From Sphingomonadaceae bacterium (GTDB taxonomy: Bacteria > Pseudomonadota > Alphaproteobacteria > Sphingomonadales > Sphingomonadaceae), in the NCBI GenBank assembly GCA_029268145.1, contig JAJUHA010000014.1, positions 1 to 46,098 on the forward strand: a DNA stretch of 46,098 bases, written 5' to 3'. Below, piece after piece: positions 8,641-16,620 of the stretch. Both the position numbers and the translations under genes were made by a program. Position 1 is the first letter of the stretch. Every line of letters begins with the position of its first letter. The notes under the pieces are model-generated. The model worked only from the letters and a program-made list of their open reading frames with translations. It did not search any database and was not told where the DNA came from.

Positions 8641-9849
8641 CTAGAGCCCCAGGACCTGCTTGGCGATGATGCCCTTCTGCACCTCGTTCGAGCCGCCGAA
8701 GATGGTCCAGGCCCGGCCATTGAGGTAGGTCGGCATGGCGAGCTGGGCCTCGCGGCTGCCGACCGGCTCGGGCGCGCTGTTGCCGTAGAGCGGCCGCTCG
8801 GGCGGGAGCTGCAGGCCGAGCGGGCCGAAGATGTCGACGGCGAGCTCGTCGATGCGCTGGCGGAGATTGGCGGCGAGCAGCTTGACGAGCGAGGTCTGCG
8901 GCCCCGGCCGGCGGCCCTTCGCGAGATCGGCGAGGATGCGGAGCTCGGTCGTCTCGAGCGCGAGCGCCTCGAGCTCGAGCCGCACCAGCCGGGCCTCGAT
9001 CGCGGGCTGGTGGCCGAGCGCGCCGTTCACGCCCGAGGGCTCGGCGTCGGCCGCCGTGCGCAGGCGGGCGATGTCGGCGAGCAGCCGGGGTGCCGCGCAG
9101 CTTCCGCCGCGCTCGTTCTCGAGCAGGAACTTGGCGATCTCCCAGCCCTGGCCCTCGCGGCCGACGAGGCAGTCGGCCGCCGTCTCGGCGTCGTCGAGGA
9201 ACACCTGGTTCACCTCATGGTCGCCGGCGTGGGTCACGATCGGGCGGATCGAGATGCCCTTCTGGTGCATGGGGACGAGGAGGAAGCTGATGCCGGCCTG
9301 CGGCTTCGCCTCCGGGTCGGTGCGGGCGAGGCAGAACATCCAGTCGGCGTAATGGGCGTGCGTCGTCCAGATCTTGGTGCCGTTGATGACGTAGCGGTCC
9401 CCGCGGCGCTCGGCGCGCGTCTTCAGGGACGCGAGGTCGGAGCCGGCGCCGGGCTCGGAATAGCCCTGGCACCATTTCTCGGATGCATCGCGGATCCGCG
9501 GCAGGAAGCGGGCCTGCTGCTCGGGCGTGCCGTAGCGGCACAGCACCGGGCCGATGAGCTTCAGGCCGAGCACCGAAAGGGCGGGCGCGTCGGCCAGCGC
9601 GCACTCCTTCTCGAAGATGTAGCGCTGCACGGGTGTCCAGCCGGTGCCGCCATGCTCCTTCGGCCAGTGGTAGGCGATCCAGCCCCGCGCATGGAGCGCC
9701 CGGTGCCACTCGTCGCCGATGTCGGGCTCGACGAAGACGGAAGGGGTGTTGCGCGCTCCTTCGCGCACATGCGCGGGGAGCGCCTCGGCGAGGAAGGCGC
9801 GCACCTCGTCGCGGAAGGCCAGGTCCTCGGCCGAAAGCTCCATGTCCAT
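8641..9849 (-). CDS. Acyl-CoA dehydrogenase, FadE type
   Basis: A 402-residue FAD enzyme that introduces an alpha-beta double bond into an acyl-CoA. The N-terminus MDMELSAEDLAFRDEVRAFL is typical. The middle has the FAD/substrate segments QGYSEPGAGSDLASLKTR and GTKIWTTHAHYADW, and the end has FGGSNEVQKGIIAKQVLGL. The overall form resembles the long partner of the paired FadE enzymes of steroid and alicyclic acid degradation, where two unlike subunits build the active sites; the shorter gene at 13056 would be the partner. The open frame extends further upstream, but the ATG at 9849 overlaps the preceding ThuA-like gene stop by one base (TGATG), which decides the start. It is the last gene of the operon. 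Confidence 0.9.
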   Translation of the reverse strand: MDMELSAEDLAFRDEVRAFLAEALPAHVREGARNTPSVFVEPDIGDEWHRALHARGWIAYHWPKEHGGTGWTPVQRYIFEKECALADAPALSVLGLKLIGPVLCRYGTPEQQARFLPRIRDASEKWCQGYSEPGAGSDLASLKTRAERRGDRYVINGTKIWTTHAHYADWMFCLARTDPEAKPQAGISFLLVPMHQKGISIRPIVTHAGDHEVNQVFLDDAETAADCLVGREGQGWEIAKFLLENERGGSCAAPRLLADIARLRTAADAEPSGVNGALGHQPAIEARLVRLELEALALETTELRILADLAKGRRPGPQTSLVKLLAANLRQRIDELAVDIFGPLGLQLPPERPLYGNSAPEPVGSREAQLAMPTYLNGRAWTIFGGSNEVQKGIIAKQVLGL

Positions 9850-10604
9850 CAGGCAATCCTTCCAATCCCCCAGTCGAGGCACCGGGCGAGCAGCCGGTGA
9901 TAGACCGGGTAGTTCCACGCGCACCGCTCGGGGTGGGGCCAGAAGGGCGTGAAGACCGCCACGTCATAATGGCCCCGGCAGTGCCCGAGCGTGAAGTAGA
10001 GCACTTCCCCCTTTCCCTGCCGCCGGCGGTAGAGGATCGGCACCTGTGCATCCTGCCAGTCGGCGGCGACGAAGCCGGTCGCCTCGCCGGTGAAGCTGGC
10101 GTCAAGGAGGATGTCGAGATCGCCGAGCCGGCGGGAAAGATACAGCTCGTCAACGACTTCGAAATCCTTCTCGCCGGCGACCAGGGGGTCCTCGGGCTTG
10201 GCCACCCGGACCGTGAACGGGCCGATCGGCGGATGTGCGACAAACTGCGTGCCCAGAAGTGCCATCACGTCGTCGCGCTCGGCCGGGCTGTCGACCCGGC
10301 CGTCGGCGAGGAAGCGCAGGATGGAGTTGGTGCCGTGGAGCGCGAGCCAGCGCCCGCCGCCCTCGAGCCAGGCGCGGATGGCGGCGGCCTCCTCCGGTGT
10401 CGGCATGAGATCGCAGGTGTAGGTGACGAGCAGCCGGCATTCGGCGAGCCGCGCGGTGTTGCGGTAGTCGCTGTCGACGCTGGCGCGGATCCGGGGTTCG
10501 GTCGCGAACAGCTTGAGCAGTTCGAGCCGGGCGTAGTCGATGTCGTGATACTTGCCGGCTGCCACCATGTGGACCTGGATCGGCCCTTCGCCCGGATCGG
10601 TCAT
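9849..10604 (-). CDS. ThuA-like domain protein
   Basis: A 251-residue protein with the flavodoxin/class I glutamine-amidotransferase-like fold of the ThuA family. It shows VAAGKYHDIDYARLELLKLF at the N-terminus, LLVTYTCDLMPTPEEAAAIRAWLEGGGRWLALHGTNS (the ThuA loop with GGG and HG) and a C-terminal LGHCRGHYDV with the conserved GH. ThuA proteins occur in sugar catabolism and their chemistry is mostly unknown; here the protein sits inside a beta-oxidation operon, so a sugar role is doubtful. The ATG at 10604 follows GGGAGGGCGGG and lies 10 nt after the SDR stop; an earlier in-frame start inside the SDR gene is rejected. The stop overlaps the next start by 1 nt. Confidence 0.8.
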   Translation of the reverse strand: MTDPGEGPIQVHMVAAGKYHDIDYARLELLKLFATEPRIRASVDSDYRNTARLAECRLLVTYTCDLMPTPEEAAAIRAWLEGGGRWLALHGTNSILRFLADGRVDSPAERDDVMALLGTQFVAHPPIGPFTVRVAKPEDPLVAGEKDFEVVDELYLSRRLGDLDILLDASFTGEATGFVAADWQDAQVPILYRRRQGKGEVLYFTLGHCRGHYDVAVFTPFWPHPERCAWNYPVYHRLLARCLDWGIGRIA

Positions 10605-10614
10605 CCCGCCCTCC

Positions 10615-11385
10615 CTAGTCCCGGATGTGCCCGCCGCCATCGACCGGGAGCTCGGCCCCGGTGGTGAAGCTCGACAGCCGGCTGGCGAGGAAGAGGATGG
10701 CCTCGGCCACCTCGTCCGCCTCGCCGATGCGGCCCATGGGGTGGGTGGCCGCGAAGCTCGCCTCGGCCGCCGCGCGGTCCTCGGCCATGGTGAGGTAGCG
10801 CTCGTACATGGGCGTGCGGATGGCGCCGGGGTGGACCGTGTTGACCCGGATGGGGACGCGGCTGTGGGCGAAGTGGAGCGCGGCGGCCTGCGACAGGGCC
10901 ACCATGCCCGACTTCGACGCGCAGTAGGCGGTGAAGATGGCGCCGGGGCGCATCGAGAGCATCGAGGCGACGTTGACGATGGCGCAGGGCCGGCCGCTCG
11001 CCTTCATCGCCGGCGCGGCCGCCTGCATGCCGTACATCACGCCCGAGAGGTTGATGGCGAGGTGGCGGTCCCAGGCGTCGTCGGAGAGCGTCTCGATGTC
11101 GGCCGGCTCGGAGATGCCGGCGCCGTTCACCAGGATGGTGAGGGTGCCGAACCGCTCGAGCACCGCCGCGACCGCGGCCGTCCAGCCCGCCCGCGACGTC
11201 ACGTCGAGCGGGACGCCGAGCACGTCGGCGCGGAGCGTCTCGACCGCGCCGGACAGGCGCGCCGAATCGATGTCGGCGATGGCGACGCGCGCCCCTTCCT
11301 CGAGGAAGCGCCTCGCCGTCGCGAGGCCGATGCCCCCGGCAGCGCCCGTCACCAGCGCCACATCCCCGTCGAGCAGTCCCATCAT
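10615..11385 (-). CDS. SDR family NAD(P)-dependent oxidoreductase
   Basis: A classical 256-residue short-chain dehydrogenase/reductase. The dinucleotide loop TGAAGGIG is at residues 14-21, NGAG of the central strand follows, then NVASML with the catalytic Ser, and YCASK with the Tyr-Lys pair. The acidic residue after strand 2 (IADIDS) favours NAD over NADP. It probably oxidises a secondary alcohol in the pathway of this operon. Two adjacent ATGs (11385 and 11382) follow GGGGAGG; either may be used. A 115-nt C-rich gap separates it from the thiolase gene upstream, the largest gap in the operon, so a second promoter there is possible. Confidence 0.9.
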   Translation of the reverse strand: MMGLLDGDVALVTGAAGGIGLATARRFLEEGARVAIADIDSARLSGAVETLRADVLGVPLDVTSRAGWTAAVAAVLERFGTLTILVNGAGISEPADIETLSDDAWDRHLAINLSGVMYGMQAAAPAMKASGRPCAIVNVASMLSMRPGAIFTAYCASKSGMVALSQAAALHFAHSRVPIRVNTVHPGAIRTPMYERYLTMAEDRAAAEASFAATHPMGRIGEADEVAEAILFLASRLSSFTTGAELPVDGGGHIRD

Positions 11386-11500
11386 CCTCCCCTTCGTGCC
11401 CGCCGCCGGCTTCGTCCCCGCCGTCGCCCCCCGCCGCTGCCCCCTTGCCGCCGCCTACTTGCCGTCGTCCCGGCCGCCCGTGCCTGCCCCGGCCGTCCGG

Positions 11501-12643
11501 TCAGCTGGCGAGGATGGTCACCGCAGACAGCCCCGGCGCGCCATAGACATGGCTGTAGCCGATGCGCGCGCCTTCCACCTGGCGCGCGCCGGCCGCGCCG
11601 CGCAGCTGCATCACATTCTCATAGACCTGGCGCAGGCCCGAGGCGCCGATCGGCTCGCCGCAGGCGAGGCAGCCGCCGTCGGTGTTGACCGGGAGCCGCC
11701 CGCCGATGCGGGTGCGGCCCTCGGCCAGCCAGGCCTCCTGCTCGCCATCGGCGCAGAAGCCGTTCTCGGCCATGTGCATGATCTCGGCGCCGCTCTCGGT
11801 GTCCTGGAGCTGGGCGACATCGACATCCTCGGGGCCGAGGCCCGCCACCTCGAAGGCGGCGCGGCTGGCGAGCACGGTGGGCGAGGGGCCGCGCGCGAGG
11901 TCGAGCGAGGGCGAGAAGACCTCGAAGCTGCCCGGCGGGCGGGTGCGGACGACCGCCGCCCTCACCCACACGGGCGTGGCGCCCAGTTCGCGCGCCTTCG
12001 CCGCCGAGGCCAGCACCAGGGCGACCGCCCCTTCCGAGGGCGAGCAGAACATGAACTTGGTGAGCGGGTCGTTGACCATCTGGCTGTTCATGATGGTCTC
12101 GAGGTCGACCGGCTCGCGCCGCCAGGCGTGGGGGGCGAGCGCGCCGTTGGCGAAGGCCTTCTCGGCCACCCGGCCCAGCGTGACCGGGGTGATGCCGAAG
12201 CTCTCCATGTAGCGGCGGAGCTTGAGGGCGAAGAACTGGGTGGTGAGCATCATCCCCGTCTCGCCATACCACTCGGGGAGGCCCCAGTCGGCGGGCTCGG
12301 GGTTGAAGCTGCCGCGCGGGTGCTTGTCGAACCCGACGACGAGCGCGAGGTCGGCCTCGCCGGCGCGGATCGCGTTGGCCGCGGAATAGAGGGCCGAGCC
12401 GCCGGTCGCGCAGCCATTGGCGACGTTCAGGAAGGGAAGGCCGGTCAGGCCCAGCTCGGCGACCATGGTGTCGGCGTTGCCGGCGGCCGCCGAGCCGCCG
12501 AAGGCGATGCGGATGTCCGGCCACTCGACGCCGGCGTCGGCAAGCGCGGCGCGGGCGGCGATGACCCCCTGCTGGAGGCCGGAGACTCCGTCGGTGCGGC
12601 CGAAGCGGTGGATTCCGGCGCCGATGATGGCAACGTCCGTCAT
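11501..12643 (-). CDS. Thiolase-fold lipid-transfer (Ltp2/SCP2-like) protein
   Basis: A 380-residue thiolase-superfamily protein. It has the N-terminal VAIIGAGIHRFGR segment, the nucleophile loop NVANGCATGG with Cys at residue 78, and a C-terminal GGCLACGEPIGASG where ordinary thiolases have G-H-P; the last loop reads GYSHVYGAPG. The shape matches the non-thiolytic Ltp2-type group that works with a DUF35 protein and cleaves steroid side-chain CoA esters by retro-aldol reaction. The next gene upstream encodes exactly such a DUF35 partner and overlaps by 4 nt (ATGA). A C-C bond-cleaving step on a hydroxyacyl-CoA is therefore inferred; ordinary acetyl-CoA acyltransferase activity is the alternative. 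Confidence 0.82.
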   Translation of the reverse strand: MTDVAIIGAGIHRFGRTDGVSGLQQGVIAARAALADAGVEWPDIRIAFGGSAAAGNADTMVAELGLTGLPFLNVANGCATGGSALYSAANAIRAGEADLALVVGFDKHPRGSFNPEPADWGLPEWYGETGMMLTTQFFALKLRRYMESFGITPVTLGRVAEKAFANGALAPHAWRREPVDLETIMNSQMVNDPLTKFMFCSPSEGAVALVLASAAKARELGATPVWVRAAVVRTRPPGSFEVFSPSLDLARGPSPTVLASRAAFEVAGLGPEDVDVAQLQDTESGAEIMHMAENGFCADGEQEAWLAEGRTRIGGRLPVNTDGGCLACGEPIGASGLRQVYENVMQLRGAAGARQVEGARIGYSHVYGAPGLSAVTILAS

Positions 12644-13056
12644 TGCGGCTGCTCCTCCTCGTCCGATGGTCCGAAGGCGTAGGTGAGCCGGTCGCCGAAG
12701 GGCAGGAGGCGAAGGGTGCAGGGAAGCCCCACCTTCAGCGCCTCGAAGGCGAAGCCCTCGAGCCGGCTTTCGACGATGACGGCGCCGGGCAGCTCGACAT
12801 AGCCGAGCGCGAAGGGGCGGAAGGGCGTCTCGACCGGCCCGGCATAGGGCGGCGACTTGGGCGGGAAGCGCTGCACCGTCCAGCTCCAGATGCGGCCCTC
12901 GCGCGGGAGGCGGACGGGCTCGAACCGGTCGTGGTCGGCCGGGCAGGGGAAGACGATGCGCCCGCTCCTGCGGTCGCGCCCGCCGATGAGCGCCGGCGGC
13001 GGGCCCAGGTCGAAGAGGCCTTCCGCGATCGGCGGGAGGGTGGCGGCGTCCGCCAT
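12640..13056 (-). CDS. DUF35 OB-fold protein, partner of the thiolase
   Basis: A 138-residue protein of the DUF35 acyl-CoA-associated OB-fold group. The C-terminal part has FALGYVELPGAVIVESRLEG and LKVGLPCTLRL, typical of the OB barrel; the middle has IWSWTVQRFPP(K)PPYAG-like sequence. In relatives the N-terminal rubredoxin-like zinc ribbon holds four Cys in two CxxC pairs; here that part reads LIGGRDRRSGRIVFPCP with only one Cys, so the zinc site is lost. It overlaps the thiolase gene by 4 nt and the acyl-CoA dehydrogenase gene by 1 nt, which strongly suggests translational coupling and a protein complex with the thiolase, as in Ltp2-DUF35 aldolases. Confidence 0.8.
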   Translation of the reverse strand: MADAATLPPIAEGLFDLGPPPALIGGRDRRSGRIVFPCPADHDRFEPVRLPREGRIWSWTVQRFPPKSPPYAGPVETPFRPFALGYVELPGAVIVESRLEGFAFEALKVGLPCTLRLLPFGDRLTYAFGPSDEEEQPQ

Positions 13057-14150
13057 CAGGCGGCCTCGGCGTAGCGGGCGGCGGCGACCGCGGAATCGCC
13101 GTGCAGCCGGGCGAGCATCTGGATGCGCTTCAGGCCATGGCCGATGACGAGCTCGTCGGTCACGCCCATGCCGCCGTGGAACTGCACCGCCTCGTGGGCG
13201 ATGGCGAGCGCTGCGTCGGCGACATAGGCGCGCGCCGCGGCGATCGCCGCGCTGTCACCCCGCGCCGCCGCCCGGACCACCATCGAGCGGGACTGCTCGA
13301 GCGCGGCATAGCCATCGACCATGCGGTGCTGGATCGCCTGGAACCGGCCGATCGGCTGGCCGAACTGGACGCGCGTCTTCACATAGGCAAGCGTCTGGTC
13401 GAACAGCATCTGCGCCACGCCCAGCATCTCGGCCGCGGCCGCCAGCCAGGTGCGGTCGAGGGCGAGATCGAGCGCATCCTCGACATCGCATTCGAGGAAG
13501 GTTGCCGGCGCGTCGCGCAGGGCAAGCTCGGCGGCGAGGCTGCCATCGGCTGCGACCCAGGGGCGCCGCTCGACGGCCTCGGCCGCGACCAGGAAGAGGC
13601 CGATGCCCGAGGGATCGCGAACGTCGCCCGAGACCCGGGCCGAGACGAGGAAGAGGTCGGCCGCACCCCCCTGCCAGACCGCCGACTTGGCCCCTGAGAG
13701 GCGCCAGCCGGCGCCCTCGGCGCGGGCGCGGGTCTCGACATGGTGGAGGTTGTAGCGGCCGCCGCGCTCGCCGAGCGCGGCCGCGGGCACCGCCTCGCCG
13801 AGGATCACCCGGGCGAGCGCGGCCCGGCCCGGACCCTCGCCGGACGCCTCGAGCAGGGTTCCCGCCATGACCAGCGCCTCGGTGAAGGGCTCGGTGGCAA
13901 GCCCGGCGCCCAGCGGCTCGGCCACCGCGACCAGATCGGCCGGCCCGCCGCCGAGCCCGCCGGCCTCGGTGGCGAAGGGCAGGGCGAGAACGCCGAGCCC
14001 GGCAAGCCCGCGCCAGCCCTCCCGGTCGAAGCCGCCGGGCTGGCGGCGCGCCTCGCGCCGCCTGGCGGCATCAAGCCCGTGCCGGTCGGCCGCCCAGCGC
14101 GCGACCGTCTCGCGCAGCAGCAGCTGCTCCTCGGAGAAGTCGAAGTTCAT
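13056..14150 (-). CDS. Acyl-CoA dehydrogenase, short FadE partner
   Basis: A 364-residue acyl-CoA dehydrogenase-fold protein, shorter than the 402-residue paralogue at 8641. It starts MNFDFSEEQLLLRETVARW, has LGVLALPFATEAGGLGG, and in the C-terminal domain VKTRVQFGQPIGRFQAIQHRMVD and HEAVQFHGGMGVTDE followed by GHGLKRIQML. Such short forms pair with a longer one in heteromeric enzymes of steroid side-chain and alicyclic acid breakdown, where FAD-binding and catalytic residues are split between the subunits. Presence of both types in one operon supports that reading. The downstream DUF35 start overlaps the stop by one base. The P450 gene ends 24 nt upstream. Confidence 0.88.
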   Translation of the reverse strand: MNFDFSEEQLLLRETVARWAADRHGLDAARRREARRQPGGFDREGWRGLAGLGVLALPFATEAGGLGGGPADLVAVAEPLGAGLATEPFTEALVMAGTLLEASGEGPGRAALARVILGEAVPAAALGERGGRYNLHHVETRARAEGAGWRLSGAKSAVWQGGAADLFLVSARVSGDVRDPSGIGLFLVAAEAVERRPWVAADGSLAAELALRDAPATFLECDVEDALDLALDRTWLAAAAEMLGVAQMLFDQTLAYVKTRVQFGQPIGRFQAIQHRMVDGYAALEQSRSMVVRAAARGDSAAIAAARAYVADAALAIAHEAVQFHGGMGVTDELVIGHGLKRIQMLARLHGDSAVAAARYAEAA

Positions 14151-14174
14151 GCCGCCACCCTCACGCCGCCGCCC

Positions 14175-15443
14175 TCACGCCGCCACCGGGGCGCGCCGGC
14201 GCAGCAGGACCGGAAGGGTCGAAAGGCCGCGCAGGAACATGTTGGGCTTGACCACGGGCACCGCGCCGGGGGCGAGGGCAAACTCCTCCACCCGGTCGAG
14301 CAGCTCCTGGAAGGCGACCACCAGCTCCTTCCTCGAGAGCATGTTGCCGACGCACATGTGGATGCCCCGGCCGAAGGCGAGGTGGCTCTTCGCGTTCGCC
14401 CGGGTCACGTCGAAGCGGTCCGGGTCGGGAAAGCGGGTCGGATCGCGGTTCGCGGCGGCGAAGCGGGCCATCAGCAGCGTCCCGGCCCTGACCGGCACGC
14501 CCGCCACCTCGGTGTCGCGCTTCACCACCCGGAACAGGCCCGAGGTCGGGCTTTCCAGCCGCAGCATCTCCTCGACCATGTTGGGGATGAGGCTGCGGTC
14601 GGCGCGGACCTTCTGAAGCTCGCCGGGGTTGTTCATGAGCATGACGAGCCCGCCGGCGAGCGTCGAGGTGGTGGTCTCGTTGCCGGCCACCATCAGCTGC
14701 TGGAGGATCGACATGATCTCGGCGTCGGTGAGCGGGTTCTCGCCATCGACCGAGGCATGGACGAGATCGTTCAGGAGATCGTCGGTCGGGTTCGCCCGGC
14801 GCGCGTCGATGAGCGTCTTGGCGTGGTGCTGATACTCCACCACCTCGCGGGCGCACTCGAGCTCGCGCTCGCGCGGGATCATCTGGCCGAGCCGGTCGGC
14901 GAAGGCATCGGACCAGCGCTTGACCGTCGCGACGTCGGTCGAGCTGTCCATCCCGATCTCCGAGGCGATGACCGAGACGGGAAGCGGAATGGCGAAGTCG
15001 GCGACGAAGTCGACCGGCTGGCCGCCTTCGGCCCTGTCCAGCATCGCCTCGATGAGGCGGATGGCAATCGTCCGGATCTTGCCCTCGATCGCGTCGACCC
15101 GCTTCATCGAGAAGGCGAGGTTGACCAGCTTGCGGAACCGGGTGTGGACCGGGGGATCGGCGGTCAAGAGCGTGTCAACCGCCGGCCAGCCGGTGTCGAG
15201 GATGGCCTTGACCTCGGGGTCGTTCGCCCGCGCGCCCGAAAGCGCGTCCCCGAAGTCGTTGGAGAAATCCTCCACCCGGCCGAGCACGTCGACGAGCGCA
15301 TCATAGCTCGCGACATAGGTGATGGGCGTGCCCGGCACCGGGAAGACGGGTGCGGTCGCGTGGACGTCCCGGTAGAAGTCCCAGGGGTCGGAGAGCACCT
15401 CCGGCGCGAAGGGATGGCGGGACAGGGCGGGCGCGTCGCTCAT
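14175..15443 (-). CDS. Cytochrome P450
   Basis: A 422-residue soluble bacterial P450 monooxygenase. The I-helix oxygen-activation motif is AGNETTTS, the K-helix ExxR is in EEMLRLESP, and the haem loop is FGRGIHMCVG with the thiolate ligand Cys364. The LTADPPVHTRFRKLVNLAFS segment is typical of the C-helix region that contacts the haem. It inserts one oxygen into C-H or C=C bonds and needs a ferredoxin and a reductase. The Rieske-type protein at the head of the operon could supply electrons, but no 3Fe-4S or plant-type ferredoxin and no reductase is seen. The neighbouring epoxide-hydrolase-like gene hints that it may epoxidise a double bond. Confidence 0.95.
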   Translation of the reverse strand: MSDAPALSRHPFAPEVLSDPWDFYRDVHATAPVFPVPGTPITYVASYDALVDVLGRVEDFSNDFGDALSGARANDPEVKAILDTGWPAVDTLLTADPPVHTRFRKLVNLAFSMKRVDAIEGKIRTIAIRLIEAMLDRAEGGQPVDFVADFAIPLPVSVIASEIGMDSSTDVATVKRWSDAFADRLGQMIPRERELECAREVVEYQHHAKTLIDARRANPTDDLLNDLVHASVDGENPLTDAEIMSILQQLMVAGNETTTSTLAGGLVMLMNNPGELQKVRADRSLIPNMVEEMLRLESPTSGLFRVVKRDTEVAGVPVRAGTLLMARFAAANRDPTRFPDPDRFDVTRANAKSHLAFGRGIHMCVGNMLSRKELVVAFQELLDRVEEFALAPGAVPVVKPNMFLRGLSTLPVLLRRRAPVAA

Positions 15444-15496
15444 GGCGGCAGACTAGCGCTGCCGGCCCTCCCGGCCCGCCGCGCCAAAGTGACAGG

Positions 15497-15886
15497 CTAG
15501 GCCGAAGGAGAGGGGGTCATCTGGGCCATGAACTGGCCGAGGTCGAAATAGTCCCGCCAGGCGGTGATGCGGCCGCCGGCCACGTCGAACGCGCCCATCA
15601 CCCGGATCGCGAGCGCCCGCCCGTCGGCAAGGGTGAAGCGGTCGGTCCGCTCGGTGAGCACGGTGCCGGAGGCGGAATCGCCGGTCGCGGCGATGGCGTG
15701 CAGCTCCCAGTCCATCGCGGTTGCCGGAAGCTGGCCGAGGAAGGCGCGCGCCGCGGCGCGGCCGTGGACGGTCGGCATGGGGACATTGTCATAGACGACA
15801 TCCTCGGCGAGCAGGGCGCAGGCGCCGTCGAGGTCGAGCGCGTTCACGCGGGCGAGGAACAGGTGGACCGTCTCGAGCGGGGTCAT
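15497..15886 (-). CDS. Limonene-1,2-epoxide hydrolase family protein
   Basis: A 129-residue NTF2-fold protein. The catalytic set of limonene-1,2-epoxide hydrolase (Tyr, Asn, Arg, Asp, Asp) is present at matching spacing: Tyr32 and Asn34 in VVYDNVPM, Arg80 and Asp82 in TERTDRF, and Asp112 in WRDYFD. In that family water is activated by the Tyr-Asn-Asp group and the Arg/Asp pair protonates the epoxide. The motif match makes true hydrolase activity more likely than a mere SnoaL-like fold. It lies between the P450 and an SDR, which fits a route of epoxidation, epoxide opening, then diol oxidation. The start at 15886 follows AGGAGA; the longer open frame upstream is antisense to nothing useful and is rejected. 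Confidence 0.82.
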   Translation of the reverse strand: MTPLETVHLFLARVNALDLDGACALLAEDVVYDNVPMPTVHGRAAARAFLGQLPATAMDWELHAIAATGDSASGTVLTERTDRFTLADGRALAIRVMGAFDVAGGRITAWRDYFDLGQFMAQMTPSPSA

Positions 15887-15897
15887 GGCGTGTCTCC

Positions 15898-16608
15898 TCA
15901 GGGGTGGGCCGTGGCGCCGCCATCGACGACCAGCGCGGTGGCGGTCACGAAGGCGGCATCGTCGGAGGCGAGGAAGGCGGCCACGCCGGCGATGTCCTCG
16001 GGCGTGCCGAGCCGCTTCAGCGCCGCCTTCTCGCGCCAGTAGGCGGCGAATTCGGGCTGGGCCTCGAAGGGGCCCCTGGTCATGCCGGTCAGGATGGCGC
16101 CGGGCTGGATGCAGGCGACGCGGATTCCCCTGGGCCCAAGCTCCACGCCGAGCGCCCGGGCGAGACCGAGCACGCCATGCTTGGCCGCGGCGTAGGCGGC
16201 CATGCCCGCCTCGCCGAAGGAGGACATGACCGAGCCGGTCATGAGGATGACGCCATGGCCGCTTTCGGCCAGAAGCGGCACGCAGGCGCGGCACAGCCGG
16301 AAGATGCTGGACAGGTCGATCGCCAGCATCTCCTCCCACAGCGCGTCGGAGTGGCCCTCGAGCGGCTGGGCCGCGGTGATCCCGGCGTTGGCGAAGAGGA
16401 GGTCGAGCCCGCCGAGCCGGGCCCGCGCCGCCTCCGCCATGGTGTCCGCCGCTCCCGGTGCCGCGACGTCAAGCGCAAGGTCGCACGGCCCGGCGCGGTC
16501 CACCGTGAGCACCGCCATGCCTTCGGCCCGCAGGCGCGCCGCGGTGGCCGCGCCGATGCCCGAGGCCGCGCCTGTCACCAGCGCCCGCCGGCCCGAAAGT
16601 CCGCGCAT
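15898..16608 (-). CDS. SDR family oxidoreductase
   Basis: A 236-residue classical SDR. It has TGAASGIG at residues 12-19, TVDRAG after strand 2 (Asp suggests NAD), NAGI, TGSVMSS with the catalytic Ser and YAAAK with Tyr/Lys. The end VTATALVVDGG is standard. The spacing to its neighbours is 11-12 nt, so it is well inside the operon. It probably oxidises an alcohol formed by the P450 or the epoxide hydrolase. The exact substrate cannot be read from sequence. GGGAGGGGGCTG precedes the ATG at 16608. Confidence 0.9.
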   Translation of the reverse strand: MRGLSGRRALVTGAASGIGAATAARLRAEGMAVLTVDRAGPCDLALDVAAPGAADTMAEAARARLGGLDLLFANAGITAAQPLEGHSDALWEEMLAIDLSSIFRLCRACVPLLAESGHGVILMTGSVMSSFGEAGMAAYAAAKHGVLGLARALGVELGPRGIRVACIQPGAILTGMTRGPFEAQPEFAAYWREKAALKRLGTPEDIAGVAAFLASDDAAFVTATALVVDGGATAHP

Positions 16609-16620
16609 CAGCCCCCTCCC

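Noticed and set aside
5822-8644. A 940-codon open frame on the plus strand
   Set aside because: It is antisense to a clear TonB receptor gene and its product is Ala/Gly/Glu/Arg-rich with no family features; long antisense frames are normal in GC-rich DNA.
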